A stretch of DNA of 64,000 nucleotides from Phoronis australis (taxonomy: Eukaryota > Phoronida > Phoronidae), in NCBI GenBank assembly GCA_002633005.1, contig NMRA01000125.1, positions 655,566 through 719,565 on the forward strand. The letters run 5' to 3'. The notes beneath the pieces are model-generated. The model ran no database searches, was not told the origin of the DNA, and saw only the letters and a program-made list of their open reading frames with translations. Each line of letters opens with the position of its first letter. Within the stretch, counting starts at the first letter, position 1. Positions 10,839-24,283 of this stretch are shown in pieces. The translations under genes and the position numbers were made by a program.

Positions 10839-11037
10839 ATGCGCGCACCCAAGTGGGGGGCTCGGGGGGGGGGGGGNAAAAATCCGAGAAACTGAGGCAA
10901 AAGTCCACTAAACTAGCGCAAACGCGCAATTCACAGAGGTGCATCAGTTTTTTTTAGTACACCCGCTATTTTTGTTACAAAGCGTCCACAAAGTCAGGAA
11001 TTCGAAAGTCCCCATATTGATGGCTGGGTGCGCGCAT
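10839..11037. mobile_element. MITE, family with TGCGCGCACCCA ends, copy 1
   Basis: The left end reads ATGCGCGCACCCA and the right end TGGGTGCGCGCAT, a 13-bp perfect inverted repeat. The interior shares a G-run after GGGGCTCGG, AAACTGAG, AAGTCCACTAAA, GCGCAATTCA with 62635-62887. An N at 10877, just after the G-run, sits where about 60 bp of the other copy is missing, so this copy is shortened by an assembly gap. Confidence 0.8.
10877..10877. other. single-N assembly gap
   Basis: The N follows a run of 13 G. No duplication flanks it. By comparison with the MITE at 62.6 kb, some sequence was lost here. Confidence 0.7.
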
Positions 11038-14000
11038 GTACTACACTGTACGTAAATTCCATGTCGATCAGACGGAAGCTAACGCGATATCTAGCACAAA
11101 TATGATAGGCTAACCAAGTGCAGCTGTAAACAGCCAGTCAATAAAGTCAACTAAGCAGTAATTCTCGAATATCGCGAGAACGGTACGTCGTAGCAAAAAG
11201 CGGGTTTCCCAATGCTGATAGCGGTTTCACACAGATCCGTCAAAGGACGTCAATGACTGTACGACACAAAATCTCAATTAATTCAAGAGGAGTCTTCGGA
11301 AAATCTCGAACAATTCGAGAACGAGAAAACATAGAGAAAAACAAATGGCGCAGTTGCAACAGCCCTTGAAATGAGCTATCCAAAGAAAAATATCAGAAAA
11401 ATCCCACCAGAAACAGAGGAACTATGGCTCAGTCCGCGGTTCAAAAAAGCAAAAATGGCCACCACAACGCCAAGCAAGGAACAAAATAATGACAAACTCA
11501 CAGCCTTGGGGAAATTCTATTTCAACGAGTAACAACATTTCAACGTAATCCATTCCCACAGTAAAAGGTAGGATACGAGAAACGAGCGACAAACAAACCC
11601 AGCCAATATTAAATACTTGGGCGGAAGGCAAACGGAACGACGCGCGCTGCTAGCGATACTAGCGGGGAAAAAAAGGTCAGATCCCCATTGGTTGACATGC
11701 ATTTGTAATGTGCATCGGTGGCGCACTTCGAAGCAGGGGTGGTGAAGTATTAGTATTTCCTTATCGAAGAATGTTTTTCGTTGCACACACAAGGAAACAA
11801 TGATTTTGAAAGAAATCTGTTAATACGACAGTGATATTTTACAATGAAAATGAAGCTAAAATATCCAGATTTTATGCTTTTTACCTCAGTATACATGAGC
11901 CAATATGTGCTGTAAATTTCAAAATTACATTTAGTATAGCGCTACGCCGGAGAGTTTTTTAAGCCTTGATCTGAGGTAAAAATCAGAATCTCAGATTCGT
12001 TCTTTAAATGACAGTCTAAATACTGGTCGCTGTGTGTTAACCGACGTTTTTTTCTGAATAGGGGGTTGCGTTTTTGGAAGGGCATGTCATATACCCAGAA
12101 TGATTAGAAGTGACCGTTGGCAAAGCTACCGTTTTTATCATTGCGTTTTTATAAGTATTTAGCATTTAAAGCGAGGGCTTTATACGCCTTGAATTAAACT
12201 AAACTGAGTTTAGGTCATTCATCATTATCTTTTTATGACCTATGTAATGTGCCTGTGCCATCTCATTCATTGCTATTTGATGTGTGCCTAAATGCCTGGC
12301 ACATCAGATATTCAGCGACCAGCGTTCAGAGTCGATCGATGTAGTCCTGATCGCCTGCACCGAGTTGATTGCCTTGAACGTATGTTCACGGCTCGTTGAT
12401 TTTCGTACCGACGTTTGGCATTTCACTGCAGTTTCACTGACCAAGATCGGATTGCAGGTTTAGATTCAAACTTATTATTACACTATACAAGAACGCAGAA
12501 CGAATCGGGCTTCCCTCAGTCAAGCATCGTCCACTGCCAATGAGTGGAAAAGTCAGAGGTAAGACGATTTAAATCACGAATCGAGGGATTTCAGATTTCC
12601 TTTAGCTCACAGTGACTCGGTAGGAATTTTCTCTCTAAACAACAGGAGACAGATCACGCTCCATCATGCTCATTAGGACGATGCTTAGATACCGTGAGAA
12701 GTGTGTCATCTTACGGCGACGGGAGGATTAAAAACGAATTGCATCAAGGTTTTAGTTCTCTAAATAAATAGATGGTGACACTAGTCCCGGCTCGCGCCTA
12801 TCATTAAATTATGCATCTCCTGCGCAAATGTGTGACTTCAGAATAAACATCATAATTGTGACATGATTTCACTAATAATGTAATTTGCATGTTCATTATT
12901 GTTACCGGAAATCGCCGTGTTCTGAAAAGCCCTGAGCATGAAAACAGAATGTTCTATTGGTCTTCCATGTGTTGTGTAAAACCCACATTTGTTTCGTCTT
13001 TCATCGAATTTTTAGAATTTGTACGTTTTACGAATTCTTCTGTTGCCCGTTGTTCCAATGATTTTGCACTATCTTACCAATTCCCATCCAACTGACCACG
13101 TACTGTTGTTGCAAACATTCTCCTTCTCAGAATAAGGGGCTTGAATGAATTAAAAAATGGCAATGACCTGAATGGTACATGTACTTGGGATAATAATTTG
13201 ATTTGCCTCAAACATTCAACAGCTGTCATTTCATTTCGAGCTCAAAAATCACTTCAGTGTGGACTAATCGAACCGAGTTTCATAATTTTAAGAGGTTTAC
13301 ATCACGTTTAGTGGTTTTGGAGAATTCGAACCAAATTTCTCGTGCCTGGAGTAGTAGCGTCAGACTTTGGCTTCTTTTCTTTTTACCACCATGTATAACT
13401 CGTGTGATGTTATATAAAGGAGGAAATGGTCAAATAATAAAAATTTCTACACTGCTACATTTCTACATTGGCTTGTTGACATCCAGAGTTGAGATTAGGG
13501 TTTTACAAACAATTGCACATTGTCTGTAGAACACCTTATTTCTTCAAGTACTTTTTTCATAGGAGACACACCTTTGGTGATAATTCATGCCTTTGTATTG
13601 TAAGTAAAGGCCTTCTGTACGCAATGTCCGTAGAGTTACATGCACATGCGACGTTTGGTATGAGGATGAATACTTCGGCGAGGACGAGAACGAAAATGTT
13701 GTTAAGAAAAATCATAGTCAACGATCCCTATGAGAGGCCTGCCTTACACAAAATCAGAGTTGATAGTGAAATGATTAGAGACTATACAGAACTGTTGGTG
13801 CTTGACTTTAGTAAAGAATTTGATTCTAGCCAAACACACCATGGCTTGCGAAAGGCAATGTTGCTAAATGATATTTCTAGATTCGTGAATAGCAAGACAA
13901 ACAGTTCAGAACGGTCTTTTAAAGAAAATATCCACCAAATAGTGGTTTCTTAGTAAAGTGAACAGATGAGCGTGACGTCTTCGTTCAAATAAGTCAATCT

Positions 14001-17000
14001 TGCTTGAATCCTTCCGCAAATACCAGTTGATGGCATCACTGTTGCTTATCTAACCGACACAGGTGAGCATTAATGTCAGGGAACATTTATGATAACTTTT
14101 TTAATTGCCATGTTCACACATTTTGCAAATACGTGGCGCAATGACAGCATGGGTGACAAGTCTATGCCACGAACGATTATGTTGGTGGCAGATTACGTAT
14201 GAGAATTGTAAAGTCAGACATAAGTTGACCTCGTTTTCAGATTTCGCTCTCATGATCATCCGTGGTTATTGGACCCCTAGCAAATTGATGATTTTAACAA
14301 TTCTGCTTGTTCATCCAGCAACATACACTCAGATGTCCTCTACCTGTTGGAACCTGCGTGCTACTTTTTGCCATGTACAGTACATGTACGTTATATCCAG
14401 TCGATAAAAGTTCGAATGTCGTATGCTTTAAATAAGCTGCTGTCGAAATAAAATGCCCCTGAATAGCATAAGGTTCTACATGTACTTGTAAATGCGACCG
14501 CTTGCCGTTGTGGGACCTCAAAATCGGCTTTCGCTCGTTCCAATTTCTGTTTCTGGTGTGTAAGGTGTGCCGAGGTCATAGGGACGACATTGAATTTTGT
14601 TCATGCACGGACATTTTCAGACGATTGACATTTTGGTGTTAATAGTTGGAGTATCCCCAAAGCAAATCTGTGGCAATTTGAAGACATGATGGTCTCAGCG
14701 AATTTAAAAAAAAGATTTGTAGAATTGTTCAACGTTTGCACATCGTACATGTATATCTGATGATAAAGCTTTCTTTTGGATATCTATAACTAAAACAAGG
14801 TTTTCCCTGATGTTCAGCTGCCAATGTTGAATTCTTAACCAAAGTGTGGTTTTGAGATTTGAAAGTCTACCACTCTTTGATCTTGTATTGTTGCCGATTG
14901 TGCCGGCAACTCAAGTCACGATGCAATTCATGTACATGTATGCGCCATTTTTGAATTCGCAGTTTTGAAGTTGGCAAACCCAATACAGTGTAAAGCGTTA
15001 TCTTGAGCCGCCTAGGTTTTCTGTGCTCTGTTCGGTAAAGGACATCAAGCCCTATCACGGAAAGGAATATTTTGGGTCAATTATGTGAGCTAAAGTGTCT
15101 CGTTGGCTTAATTTCTTTTCGTTTTTGGCAGCTAACAAGCAAAAATGTACGTTCGAATGATCGACCTTTCTAACAAAGCCAGCGCTAGTGCTCCTCCAAT
15201 TTAAGTATAATCGTAGTTCGGCAGAGAGTTATTTACTTAATGACTTATTTTTCAAGAAACTGTACTTAGGCATACACTGTATGTTGGTAGAAGAAGGGAA
15301 CTCTTAGTAACATTTTAGGGACTCCAGCCGCGGTGTCAGCTGGCTCCTGTACGGAACTCCCTTGAGGTCTTTTCTACGACATACGACATGATAATGACAT
15401 GGCAGCCATATTTTTGAAATGCATGATGTCAGCACTGCAAATGATATGTACACATACCTCAAATGTGTGATTTAATTTAGAATCCTAAACGTGTGTGTAT
15501 TCAAACGCAAGAAAAATATTCAATAAACATGGCATGATACAAAACAATTGAAAACATGAAGTACGACACAACTAATTCGACTGGAGACTTTCTTTGAGTC
15601 ACCAAGGACACCTTGAACACGACGACAATTACGACCAAGTCACTGGTCCACCTTTCTGACATTACACCTGTGGTTTATCATAGAACTTGACTGAGAATGA
15701 TCGGGCTTCTCAATTTAAAATGTAACACAAGATTCGACGGACAGTTGAACTGCTATCTTGGGAAATTGTTGTTTTGGTTCTTTGTCGGAATATAGTCGGT
15801 CTTAGTCGCCTCCGACATATTCATTCTAGTTTAAAGTTTGCGACCTGGCGTAACTCACTGTGTTGAATTTTGAGTCATGTATCAAATAAACCTATTTCCA
15901 TTTGCATCAGCCCACCAAATCCTTAATCTGACTCTGACAACGGTTGATGACGAGAATGAAAAAGAGAACGTTGTTTAGGATAATTGGACTAAAATAGAGC
16001 TTAAATGCAAATGCTTGCGTTAGCCATTGTTTCTTTTTATATATGTTCCTGCTCAAGTATAATGTGATTCGGCGCATCTAGCGTGTAATTTTCCAAAGGT
16101 CATTTCCAGTTATTTCCTTATCAAAGGACTTTCATTGTTGCCCACAAACTCGAAAACCTGTATACGCTGTGCAGATTACCTCACCAAAGTACGTATTGAA
16201 TGAACATTAAAATCAATATTATTTCTATCATTCATATAATTTGACGATATTGTAAAACAGTTTTGACTTAAGGCATAGGCTTATTTTATCTTTCCGACCA
16301 CGAATTTCTTGGTTTTTTCTCTCACTTTATTCCTAATTTTCAATATCAAATGACTTGCTTTTACATTTAATTATCAAAATATAATTTATCTGCACAAAAT
16401 GATTAATGGAATCGTTACAGTATTTTATATTGGGTTGCGCGGTCTTCATTCATAAAGTTAGGGCGTCAGTATGGGTAGACATGTTTTCCCGAATTTTCTT
16501 AACCAAGGCATTGAACATTTCGTCATTTGTTCACTAATTATTTGGCGAGTTTAAGCATACAGTACACCAACAACTCGAGAGGTAACACTTGAAGCTCGCT
16601 TCTAACGCCTAATAATCTTTGTTTGAACATATACAACTGACCCCTGTTTTCTTGACACAACAAGCTATCCATCCAAAGATGGTCGGTCGTGTGTGCACAC
16701 ATAAAGCTATTTTTTCAGTAAGTGCAGAACTAAACCTAGCAGGACGTGTAATCTTCACTTAACGGTGAATGAAGTGTGACCTATATGCATTGGAGTACAC
16801 TGTATCTCAAGTCTAAATTCAATGCCGGTGACTCACAGCTGTATCCTTATTGTTCGTACTAGGTCACTTTTCTTTCATCAGCAGGTCAAGGAATACCCTT
16901 TTAATATTCACAAAAAAAAAACTAGAAAAATAAATTCCGTTACCGAAGATTTATTTCTCTTTGCCTGAAGTCGTTCACTAACGGAAAGGGAAATTGTCCC

Positions 17001-18480
17001 AGCGTTTGTAAGTATGGATATCCAATTGTTACAAGCTCGATTTAGCGGAAATCAAAAGTTGAGTGTTGGGTTAAAAGATTTAGACTTCAAGAAAATTAAT
17101 TTTCTTTTTGCGCGTCTATGTACCTGCCTCCCATCATAAAAACACATTTTAAGATTAAAAATTCATCAACTGTTGATATAAACACTCGATCCATTTTGAC
17201 GACAGAAGTAACGTGACGTCATATTAAACATTCGTCTTTCTTGTCAATTTTAACCTCTCGCACTTGATTAACTTGACATCGATGAAGGCAATCTTCAACC
17301 CTGTTCGAGTACGAAATATCTCTGGAACGCTGAAATATTTATAACGGCATTTATCCATTTGCTGTTTTGGCGTGTAAACAAGAGAACAAGTTACGCCCAG
17401 GCTTATTTTACACCACAATGAATATCTCGAAAATATGTTTACCATTGGTATTTCACGGTTGACGGAGAAATGTTAGTCGCCATTTACTAATGACATCGTC
17501 TGCAATGAAGTGTACTAGTCAATATCAATTTCTTCCTGGCATTTTACAAGTTTTCCAGAACAGGCGTGTAACTCGAAATCGAATGTTTGTTCTTGTACAT
17601 GTAAATTGAAGGTTAAATACTCAGTTGCAGTGCGCTTCTATAATTTTCAAGATGGCCGATTCTATAGGCAATAGTCAAAACATCTATAAATAAATTAAAG
17701 TCAGTTTCGAAAGCAGTAGAGATAAGCCACGGGCTCGTTACGCCGACTACACAATTAAAATTGTGAAAGTAAATAAATAAGTAAAACAAGTGAATAAGGA
17801 CGAAACAAACCGGCAAAAAGAGGTCTGTGATTATTAGGTTCATTCCCTGAACGGCGACTTGAAGACGCATCAACTGGCACAGTTCATAAGGTCTGCTGGG
17901 AGACTATTCTTTAAGATAGTGTCTTTAATTGTATTCCAGCTCACTGCTGTTATCCTGACCTTCGACACATTTGGGAATGCTTGGCACACGGATCATCCCG
18001 TTCCCACACCATAAAAACGGTCACGAAAGTATTACCCTCTTTCAATAAAAGAGGCGGTTTAAGATTCGATTTTTCACACGTACATGTATGGGATGGTGTT
18101 CTGACGTCAATGCGGCGCCGTCTGGTCAAAACGCCACCAATTGGCCAGAATAACGATAACGTCACATGCCATGCTGAAGTCCGTGAGATGCGGACGCAAC
18201 GGCGCTAATTTTTTATTCCAGTATTAGACTCAAACTTGATCTGTTTTAAAATATCCAAACACAAGTTTGCGAAGCCCATCATCTTCATGTGCTAAATATG
18301 CTCTATTCAGCAAGTCAGATTGTGAGCTAGTAAAATAATTATAGGAGATTTTCAAGGTTTTGTAATGCCCTCTTCAGTAGTTTAGTAAAAATGCTGCTAA
18401 AAATGCCACACCGCCACACCAGTGGACACACATACATGAACTGTAAAGTTATAGGACCATCCAAGTTAATATAATCAGCC
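11038..18480. other. 7.4 kb with no recognised gene
   Basis: The longest frame (13489-13953 plus, 154 aa) has a faintly RT-like LDFSKEFD string but no other support. Elsewhere there are frames of 108 aa or less, several TACATGTA palindromes (13183, 14381, 14478, 14746, 14931, 17597, 18080) and no TIR, RNA gene or tandem repeat that I could see. Small exons of a spliced gene cannot be excluded by eye. Confidence 0.4.
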
Positions 18481-18494
18481 ATGCCCCCTGGTGG
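18481..18494 (-). promoter_or_regulatory. CTCF-type core motif, single copy
   Basis: The minus strand reads CCACCAGGGGGCAT, matching 13/14 positions of CCASYAGRKGGCRS (last base differs). Unlike the sites at 1.9-2.4 kb it is outside a recognised repeat. Confidence 0.35.
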
Positions 18495-18804
18495 GCGCTG
18501 ACAGATCTTTGGGTGCATTCCAGCATATCATTTAAACGCGTAGTTTAAAAAGCAGATGGTTACCTAAACTAGTGATACAGTTTCAGGTAAGGGTGTATTT
18601 CCTTAATAATTTGTTCGAAATCAGGAAGGAACGGGCATTAGAGTTATTTCAGGATTTCCTTCCATTGATAGAAAAAACATCGAATAGAATAGGGCAGAGC
18701 ACAGACATCGTCAATCCACAGCAAGCTGAGAGTTAAAAACTTCAGGAGAGAATTTCACCATGTGTTTTCTGTGACTATGGTACTAGGTCTTTGTTCACCT
18801 GACT

Positions 18805-19707
18805 CAAATGATCCTCTAACTAGTTGGATCAACTCAAAGCCCTAGTTTCCCAGGGAAACAAAAGGAGATTGAAGAGCAATTGCAAAGGCCGCCGGGGGGA
18901 TAGCAAAGTTTTATAATATGTGGCGATGAAACCAGTAGCTACCGGAGCCTGAGTGAAACTAGTGAAAATTCCCTGAGGGCGTCAAAGTTTGCAGTACATT
19001 CCTCCCTAGAGCTTCAAGGGGTAGCTATGTTTGTCGATGACAAACATGGCTGGTCATTGGGTTCAAAGCAGTAAGAAGTAACATTCCGCACACTCCAATA
19101 CACGAATCCACGGTTTCGAGTTGCGGAAGCGTACCATCAGGCAAAGCAAACGAGCCGATTTTATATTGCACTTTATTGGAACTCGACGTTAAAATACACA
19201 TTTTTAGATGCAATCAACCTTGCCAAGGAGTCTTGTCGTTTAAACTTTTTTTTCGTTGTTAAAACTTAGTGAATTTGATATCGTTACCATGGTAACTCGA
19301 CGGTATTTTCGCAGTCTAGATCACGAGTTCTAGGATTGATGGCAGTCATGGTAGAAGACATGTAACCATGCTAAAATCATTTTAGTGACCATCCCAAAAA
19401 CTTAAGGGAGATGCTAAGCTTGAAAGTGCACCGATGCCGTGGTAGCCAGGTGTATTTTTGCTGATTTTTCATTATGTAATCCAACATTGTCATGAAATGG
19501 CTTTAGTCTGTCAATACTTTATTACTTGTGAATTCACAGATCATGGCTGATCGGCAGAAAACACAAGGAGCATAACGACGAGCCTTGTGAAATGCCGGCA
19601 CGCCTTAAAGTCGAATACAAGCCCATCGCGTTATATTCAGAACCGTTGCATTTTTCAGTGTTCCCAGAAATGCCTGTATTTCCTTATACGGGGAATGTTG
19701 CGGCTGG
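18805..19707 (+). repeat. ~0.9-kb duplication, first copy (likely allelic)
   Basis: About 97% identical to 19709-20616, ending exactly at the N. It differs by scattered substitutions and small indels (for example near 18860 and 19590). No gene is evident; a short frame near its end (MPARLKVEYKPIALYSEPL) continues in the second copy to 20725 but matches nothing I know. Confidence 0.9.
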
Positions 19708-19708
19708 N
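19708..19708. other. single-N join between overlapping contigs
   Basis: Sequence after the N restarts at the point equivalent to about 18806, i.e. the two sides overlap instead of abutting. This is typical of a negative gap in a heterozygous assembly. Confidence 0.85.
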
Positions 19709-20616
19709 CCAATGATCCTCTAACTAGTTGGATCAACTCGTAGCCCTAGTTTCCCAGGGAAAAAAGGAGATTGAAGAGCAATTGCAAAGGCCGCCGGGGG
19801 GATAGTAAAGTTTTATAATATGTGGCGATGAAACCAGTAGCTACCGGAGCCTGAGTGAAACTAGTGAAAATTCCCTGAGGGCGTCAAAGTTTGCAATACA
19901 TTCCTCCCTAGAGCTTCAAGGGGTAGCTATGTTTGTCGATGACAAACATGGCTGGTCATTGGGTTCAAAGCAGTAAGAAGTAACATTCCGCACACTCCAA
20001 TACACGAATCCACGGTTTCGAGTTGCTGAAGCGTACCATCAGGCAAAGCAAACGAGCCGATATTATATTGCACTTTATTGGAACTCGACGTTAAAATACA
20101 CATTTTTAGAAGCAAGCAACCTTGCCAAGGACTCTTGTCGTTGAAACTTTTTTTTCGTTGTTAAAACGTAGTGAATTTGATATCGTTACCACGGTAACTC
20201 GAAGGTATTTTCGAGTCTAGATCACGAGTTCTAGGATTGATGGCAGTCATGGTAGAAGACATGTAACCATGCTAAAATCATTTTCGTGACCATCCTAAAA
20301 ACTTAAGGGAGATGCTAAGCTTGAAAGTGCACCGATGCCGTGGTAGGCAGGTGTATTTTTTGCTGATTTTTCATTATGTAATCCAACATTGTCATGAAAT
20401 GGCTTTAGTCTGTCAATACTTTATTACTTGTGAATTCACAGATCATGGCTGATCGGCAGAAAACACAAGGAGAATAACGACGAGCCTTGCATGCCAAGAA
20501 ATGCCGGCACGCCTTAAAGTCGAATACAAGCCCATCGCGTTATATTCAGAACCGTTGCATTTTTCAGTGTTCCCAGAAATGCCTGTATTTCCTTATACGG
20601 GGAATGTTGCGGCTGG
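19709..20616 (+). repeat. ~0.9-kb duplication, second copy (likely allelic)
   Basis: Near-identical to 18805-19707 and continues past 20616 into unique sequence where the first copy stops at the N. Probably the alternative haplotype of the same locus. Confidence 0.9.
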
Positions 20617-22903
20617 TAAAGTTGCCATTTTCTTCCACACCAATGCACAGGGTAAACTTTTACTCGAATCTTCAGAAATGCACATTGTTTTCTCAGCCAA
20701 CTCTACATGTAGCTTTTTGTGTTGAGAAAACGCAAGTCTTTTTCGTCCTCGTTATGTGGTACGTCATGCAGTCACTATACAAATCTCTTGAGCTGAAGTG
20801 CCATCAACAAACTCTTAGAATGGTAACACTTGATTAGTTTAGGTACACCGGAGTCATCAGACTAAATAAAAACCGGTGATTACAGTGAAATCAGAAATAT
20901 AACAAATTTACTGACTTAATGAGAATATAATTGAATCACGTGAACCAGACTGCGCAAGCTTACTTGTGAATTTTGAATACACATCAACACCGTTCCAACC
21001 TTAAGGTTATCTAGGTCCTAATAAACGATCTCAACTCTACCTCAAACATCGAAAAAAACTGCTCTGTCAACCATCAAAAGTGGTACATTTTCTGAAAGGA
21101 GAAAGAACCAGGATTCTTAAAATATGCTTCTCACTACTGTGTCTTTATTATTGTCACGTGACCACGTCTTTAAGTCAAAATTCCATGTGTAAGAAAGGTA
21201 CATTCATAGCGAAAAAACCCAGTGGATTTCACTAAACTTTTTTTGAATTTAATTTTACATTATGTCTTAAAAACTCCATAAGAATTTTGTTTTAAAATGC
21301 TTAGTTTTCACGTACGGAGCGATACACGAATGTGACCCTGTTTTTTACAAAAATACCTTGTGTTTTGCGAGTTAATTTGGCATAAAACCCGACTTAAGTG
21401 AATAATCAGAGCTATTGAATTGGCTTTACCGTGGGGAGATTAAGATTGAAGTCGATTGGTTGCAATAAAGTCTCAAGAGTGACTCCACTGACTTTTGCCG
21501 GGGCGCAAACGGATGCTGACGTTACCCAGTACTCATGATACCTAGCGCACGATGGCTCTAGTCACGTTTGTGCAAATGATTTGTGCATTTCATGTGAACA
21601 TGTGGGTTGTACCTTCATGTACATGTACGTTGATATCGGTGTGGATAGCTCCTCCCTATGGTAACTACATGTAGTCTCTCATTCTGGTGACTAATTAGGG
21701 ATATTTTCTGCAGATGGTTTACGATATTAACTTAACTAGTTTTAATCAAGTGAAAAGTCGTAGTCATTATGCTCAGACAAGTGACTTTCTTCTCTCGGGA
21801 AATGAGAACAGGAGTGCGATTAACGCACGTGATTGCTCGGAGACGAAACTCAGGGTGGATACGAGGGATACTAACAATGCTAACAATTGTAGTGGAGTTT
21901 CTACATCGTGAAATATACCTTTCACTGTTCAGTGCTTACACAATGTATATGCAAGCGCTCAGTGGCTTAGAAAGGTACACTACAGACCGTATACATGTAG
22001 AACAATGTCAGCATATCACGCAGGCCATTTTTCGTCATTCCCTGCAACACTAAAGGTGTCACACGTTTTCTCAAGTAACTCACACCTTTGCCCGAAATGT
22101 GGCATCAATTAAAGTTATTTGCTCCCATTTCAAGCCCAGATACATAATCATGATCAAAGGGGTCTGGCAATGGACAATTTGGCAGCGATTACTACAATAC
22201 AAAAATGGTTTCGCAAGACACCGCAACCCCTACTAGACCCCATATATACTGCTCCCCTTATTTATGTGACTAAAGCAACAATATTTGACCCACTCCCGCC
22301 GTCGGGAATGACACTGTTTCCACATCTTGTGCATCCCATCATCCCCTTAGCTTGAACTATATCTAACATCGCGTCTGGCCCTCGTCGACTTGTGCGGACG
22401 TCATTAAATGCAGCTGCGCGCGCAAATAAAAATATGCCTCAGTCATAAAGCTTCCTACGTCGCCATTCCCATGACAGAATAAAAAAATCTGTCGCGCGTT
22501 TACCAAGATTGCCTGGCAGCCTAATTAATGATATCACTGATTTAATTGAAAATCGGCCCGGCCATGCGAGGGCGTAGGGATAGAACTCAATCGGCGGAAT
22601 CGAAAGTACATTATGTGTGTGGAACTTAGCTATCTCTTCCTTCTTGAAATGTAGTTGCCAGTTATCTGTCCTGGAATCAGGAAGTGTTGCTAAAGTTGTG
22701 TTGTGTTTGCTTTGATGCTCATGCATACACCTGTATCACTAATTGTGCCAATATCGATTAACAACAGATCTATAAAACGAAAGGTTGAATGGCCATTTTA
22801 CTCCTAAAATAGAGTGTCCCGTCACGCCCTGCTTGCGCCATCTGGAATGGTCCAGTACGACCACGTACGTGGTATTACTGAACAGTCACGTAAATGTACT
22901 TAG
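20617..22903. other. no gene recognised
   Basis: Frames of 95 aa or less without motifs. Contains TACATGTA palindromes at about 20704, 21618, 21667 and 22001. Confidence 0.4.
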
Positions 22904-23920
22904 CATAGGCGGATTTAGGGGGGATGCCCAGGGCGTCCGCCTCCCCCCCCTTGGCTGCCTCAAAAAACAGCAAAAGCGTAGGGAAATGTTGAGCTTATTA
23001 ATTAACCCCGGTAATTAAAATTATACGGCTGAAACAAGATTTAAATGTGTGCAGTTTTAGTGTTTGGGAGGGGGGGGGGGCGGGGGCTCAGATCTAATTT
23101 CAAGTGTCAAATTCGGAACAAGGCGCAATCAGAACTACGGCTAAGTACAATGTATAGGCGCTCTCCTGCGATATCCCAGGCGACCGGCAGTGGCGCTGGG
23201 CACAACGATTCCGTTTCCGTCGTTTGCTCCACTGTGCAATGAAGAAAACAACTTCATTTTTAAAGAAAATGGAATCTAAGTGATGATGAAAAAACTGAAG
23301 CTGCTGGTAACATGTCAATTTTAATCGAAGCCTTAGTGAATCACTCAGAAACTCATAATTCTCTCTTTGTCAAACCTTATATTAAGACGATTTTCAAAGC
23401 AATTGTGTCATTATTGCCAACACACAAAACGGATTTGGTCTTTTGGGCAATTGAAGGCTATTTTAATTACAACAAATTTGTTACAAACTGATTTCACAAA
23501 ATATAAAATGTGTAATAAGCATTACAAAAGAAGGAGGTTTCGCGCGCAAACAATTTGAACCATAAACAAGTACATGTAGGTCTCTTAGATCAAGTTGGGC
23601 GTTAAGTCGTGGTGGTGCAGTGGTAAAACACGTGCGCTTTATCCGCCAGGTTTTGAGTTCGAGTTTGTGGTACTTGCACTTTTTCTTGTTTGACAATTTC
23701 TCCGTTTTTGTTTTGCCTTTTTTCTTGGATAATACTTCGGGAATCAAGGAAAATGCTTGATTTTTAGAGGAAAAAACATAAAAATTTCCTGAGCGGGAGT
23801 TGCTTCGCCCCCCTCCCGACCTCCCCCCCATTCGGTGCTATGCGCATCTACAGTCGTGCTTTGAGCAAATTTTTACAGACAAAATGTTGCCCCCCTTGTG
23901 AAATCCTAGATCCGCCACTG
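22904..23920. mobile_element. hAT-like non-autonomous transposon, copy 1
   Basis: The right end reads TCCTAGATCCGCCACTG, whose reverse complement CAGTGGCGGATCTAGG is a typical hAT-type terminus. The left end CATAGGCGGATTTAGG matches it imperfectly. Interior landmarks (G/C runs just inside both ends, a block at 22990-23265) recur in inverted orientation at 24284-24733. No transposase frame is visible. An 8-bp target duplication could not be confirmed (GTACTTAG against CGTAGTTG). A tRNA-like stretch lies inside at 23606-23676. Confidence 0.7.
23606..23676 (+). ncRNA. tRNA-like sequence (SINE head or tRNA pseudogene)
   Basis: GGTGGTGCAGTGGTAAAACA resembles the D-arm/box A of tRNA-Gly-type genes, and GAGTTCGAGTT about 30 bases on resembles box B (GGTTCGANNCC). 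A GCG/CGC stem with a 7-base loop sits between them, but the base after the would-be anticodon is T, where tRNAs have a purine, and the acceptor stem does not close well. It is probably a tRNA-derived SINE head or pseudogene, not a working tRNA. Confidence 0.5.
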
Positions 23921-24283
23921 CGTAGTTGCCGATCTTATTTTAGGAGGTTGATGCGTGATCAATATAGGAGCGCCTCGTGATCAGGAGCAGTTGCCAGTCC
24001 ACTCTAGCCCCGAAGGTGGCCGCCCTTGACAGTCTTGTACCGAAGATCTATGTATCCCGTCGATAATAGATCACCACGTTGTCACAATGGGCTCTGACGT
24101 CACGGCGTAGAGCACACTTTGGAGGAAAACCATTGTGCTAAGTGGGAACCTTCACTTACATGTAAAGGCTACTATGGTCAGTCGACGGTACATGTACTTG
24201 TAGTTGATTCGCTGCTTACGATAGACCTGCCACCTTCAGATATCCTCATGCTCATTTGTTGTGACTGGATTGTAGCATACCGA

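Noticed and set aside
11575-11601. 27-bp near-match to 48893-48919
   Set aside because: Similarity does not extend on either side; left unexplained and not called a repeat family.
13489-13953. 154-codon frame with LVLDFSKEFD (RT motif A-like) and NDPYERPALHKI (kinase-end-like)
   Set aside because: One frame of this length is about what chance gives in 64 kb at this composition. The two resemblances belong to unrelated families and no other RT or kinase motif is present.
17613-17873. Minus-strand 86-codon hydrophobic frame that could pass as membrane segments
   Set aside because: AT-rich random frames give Phe/Leu/Ile-rich peptides; no conserved motif and no splice context.
22896-23928. 8-bp target duplication of the hAT-like element (GTACTTAG / CGTAGTTG)
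   Set aside because: Too few matches at equivalent positions to call.
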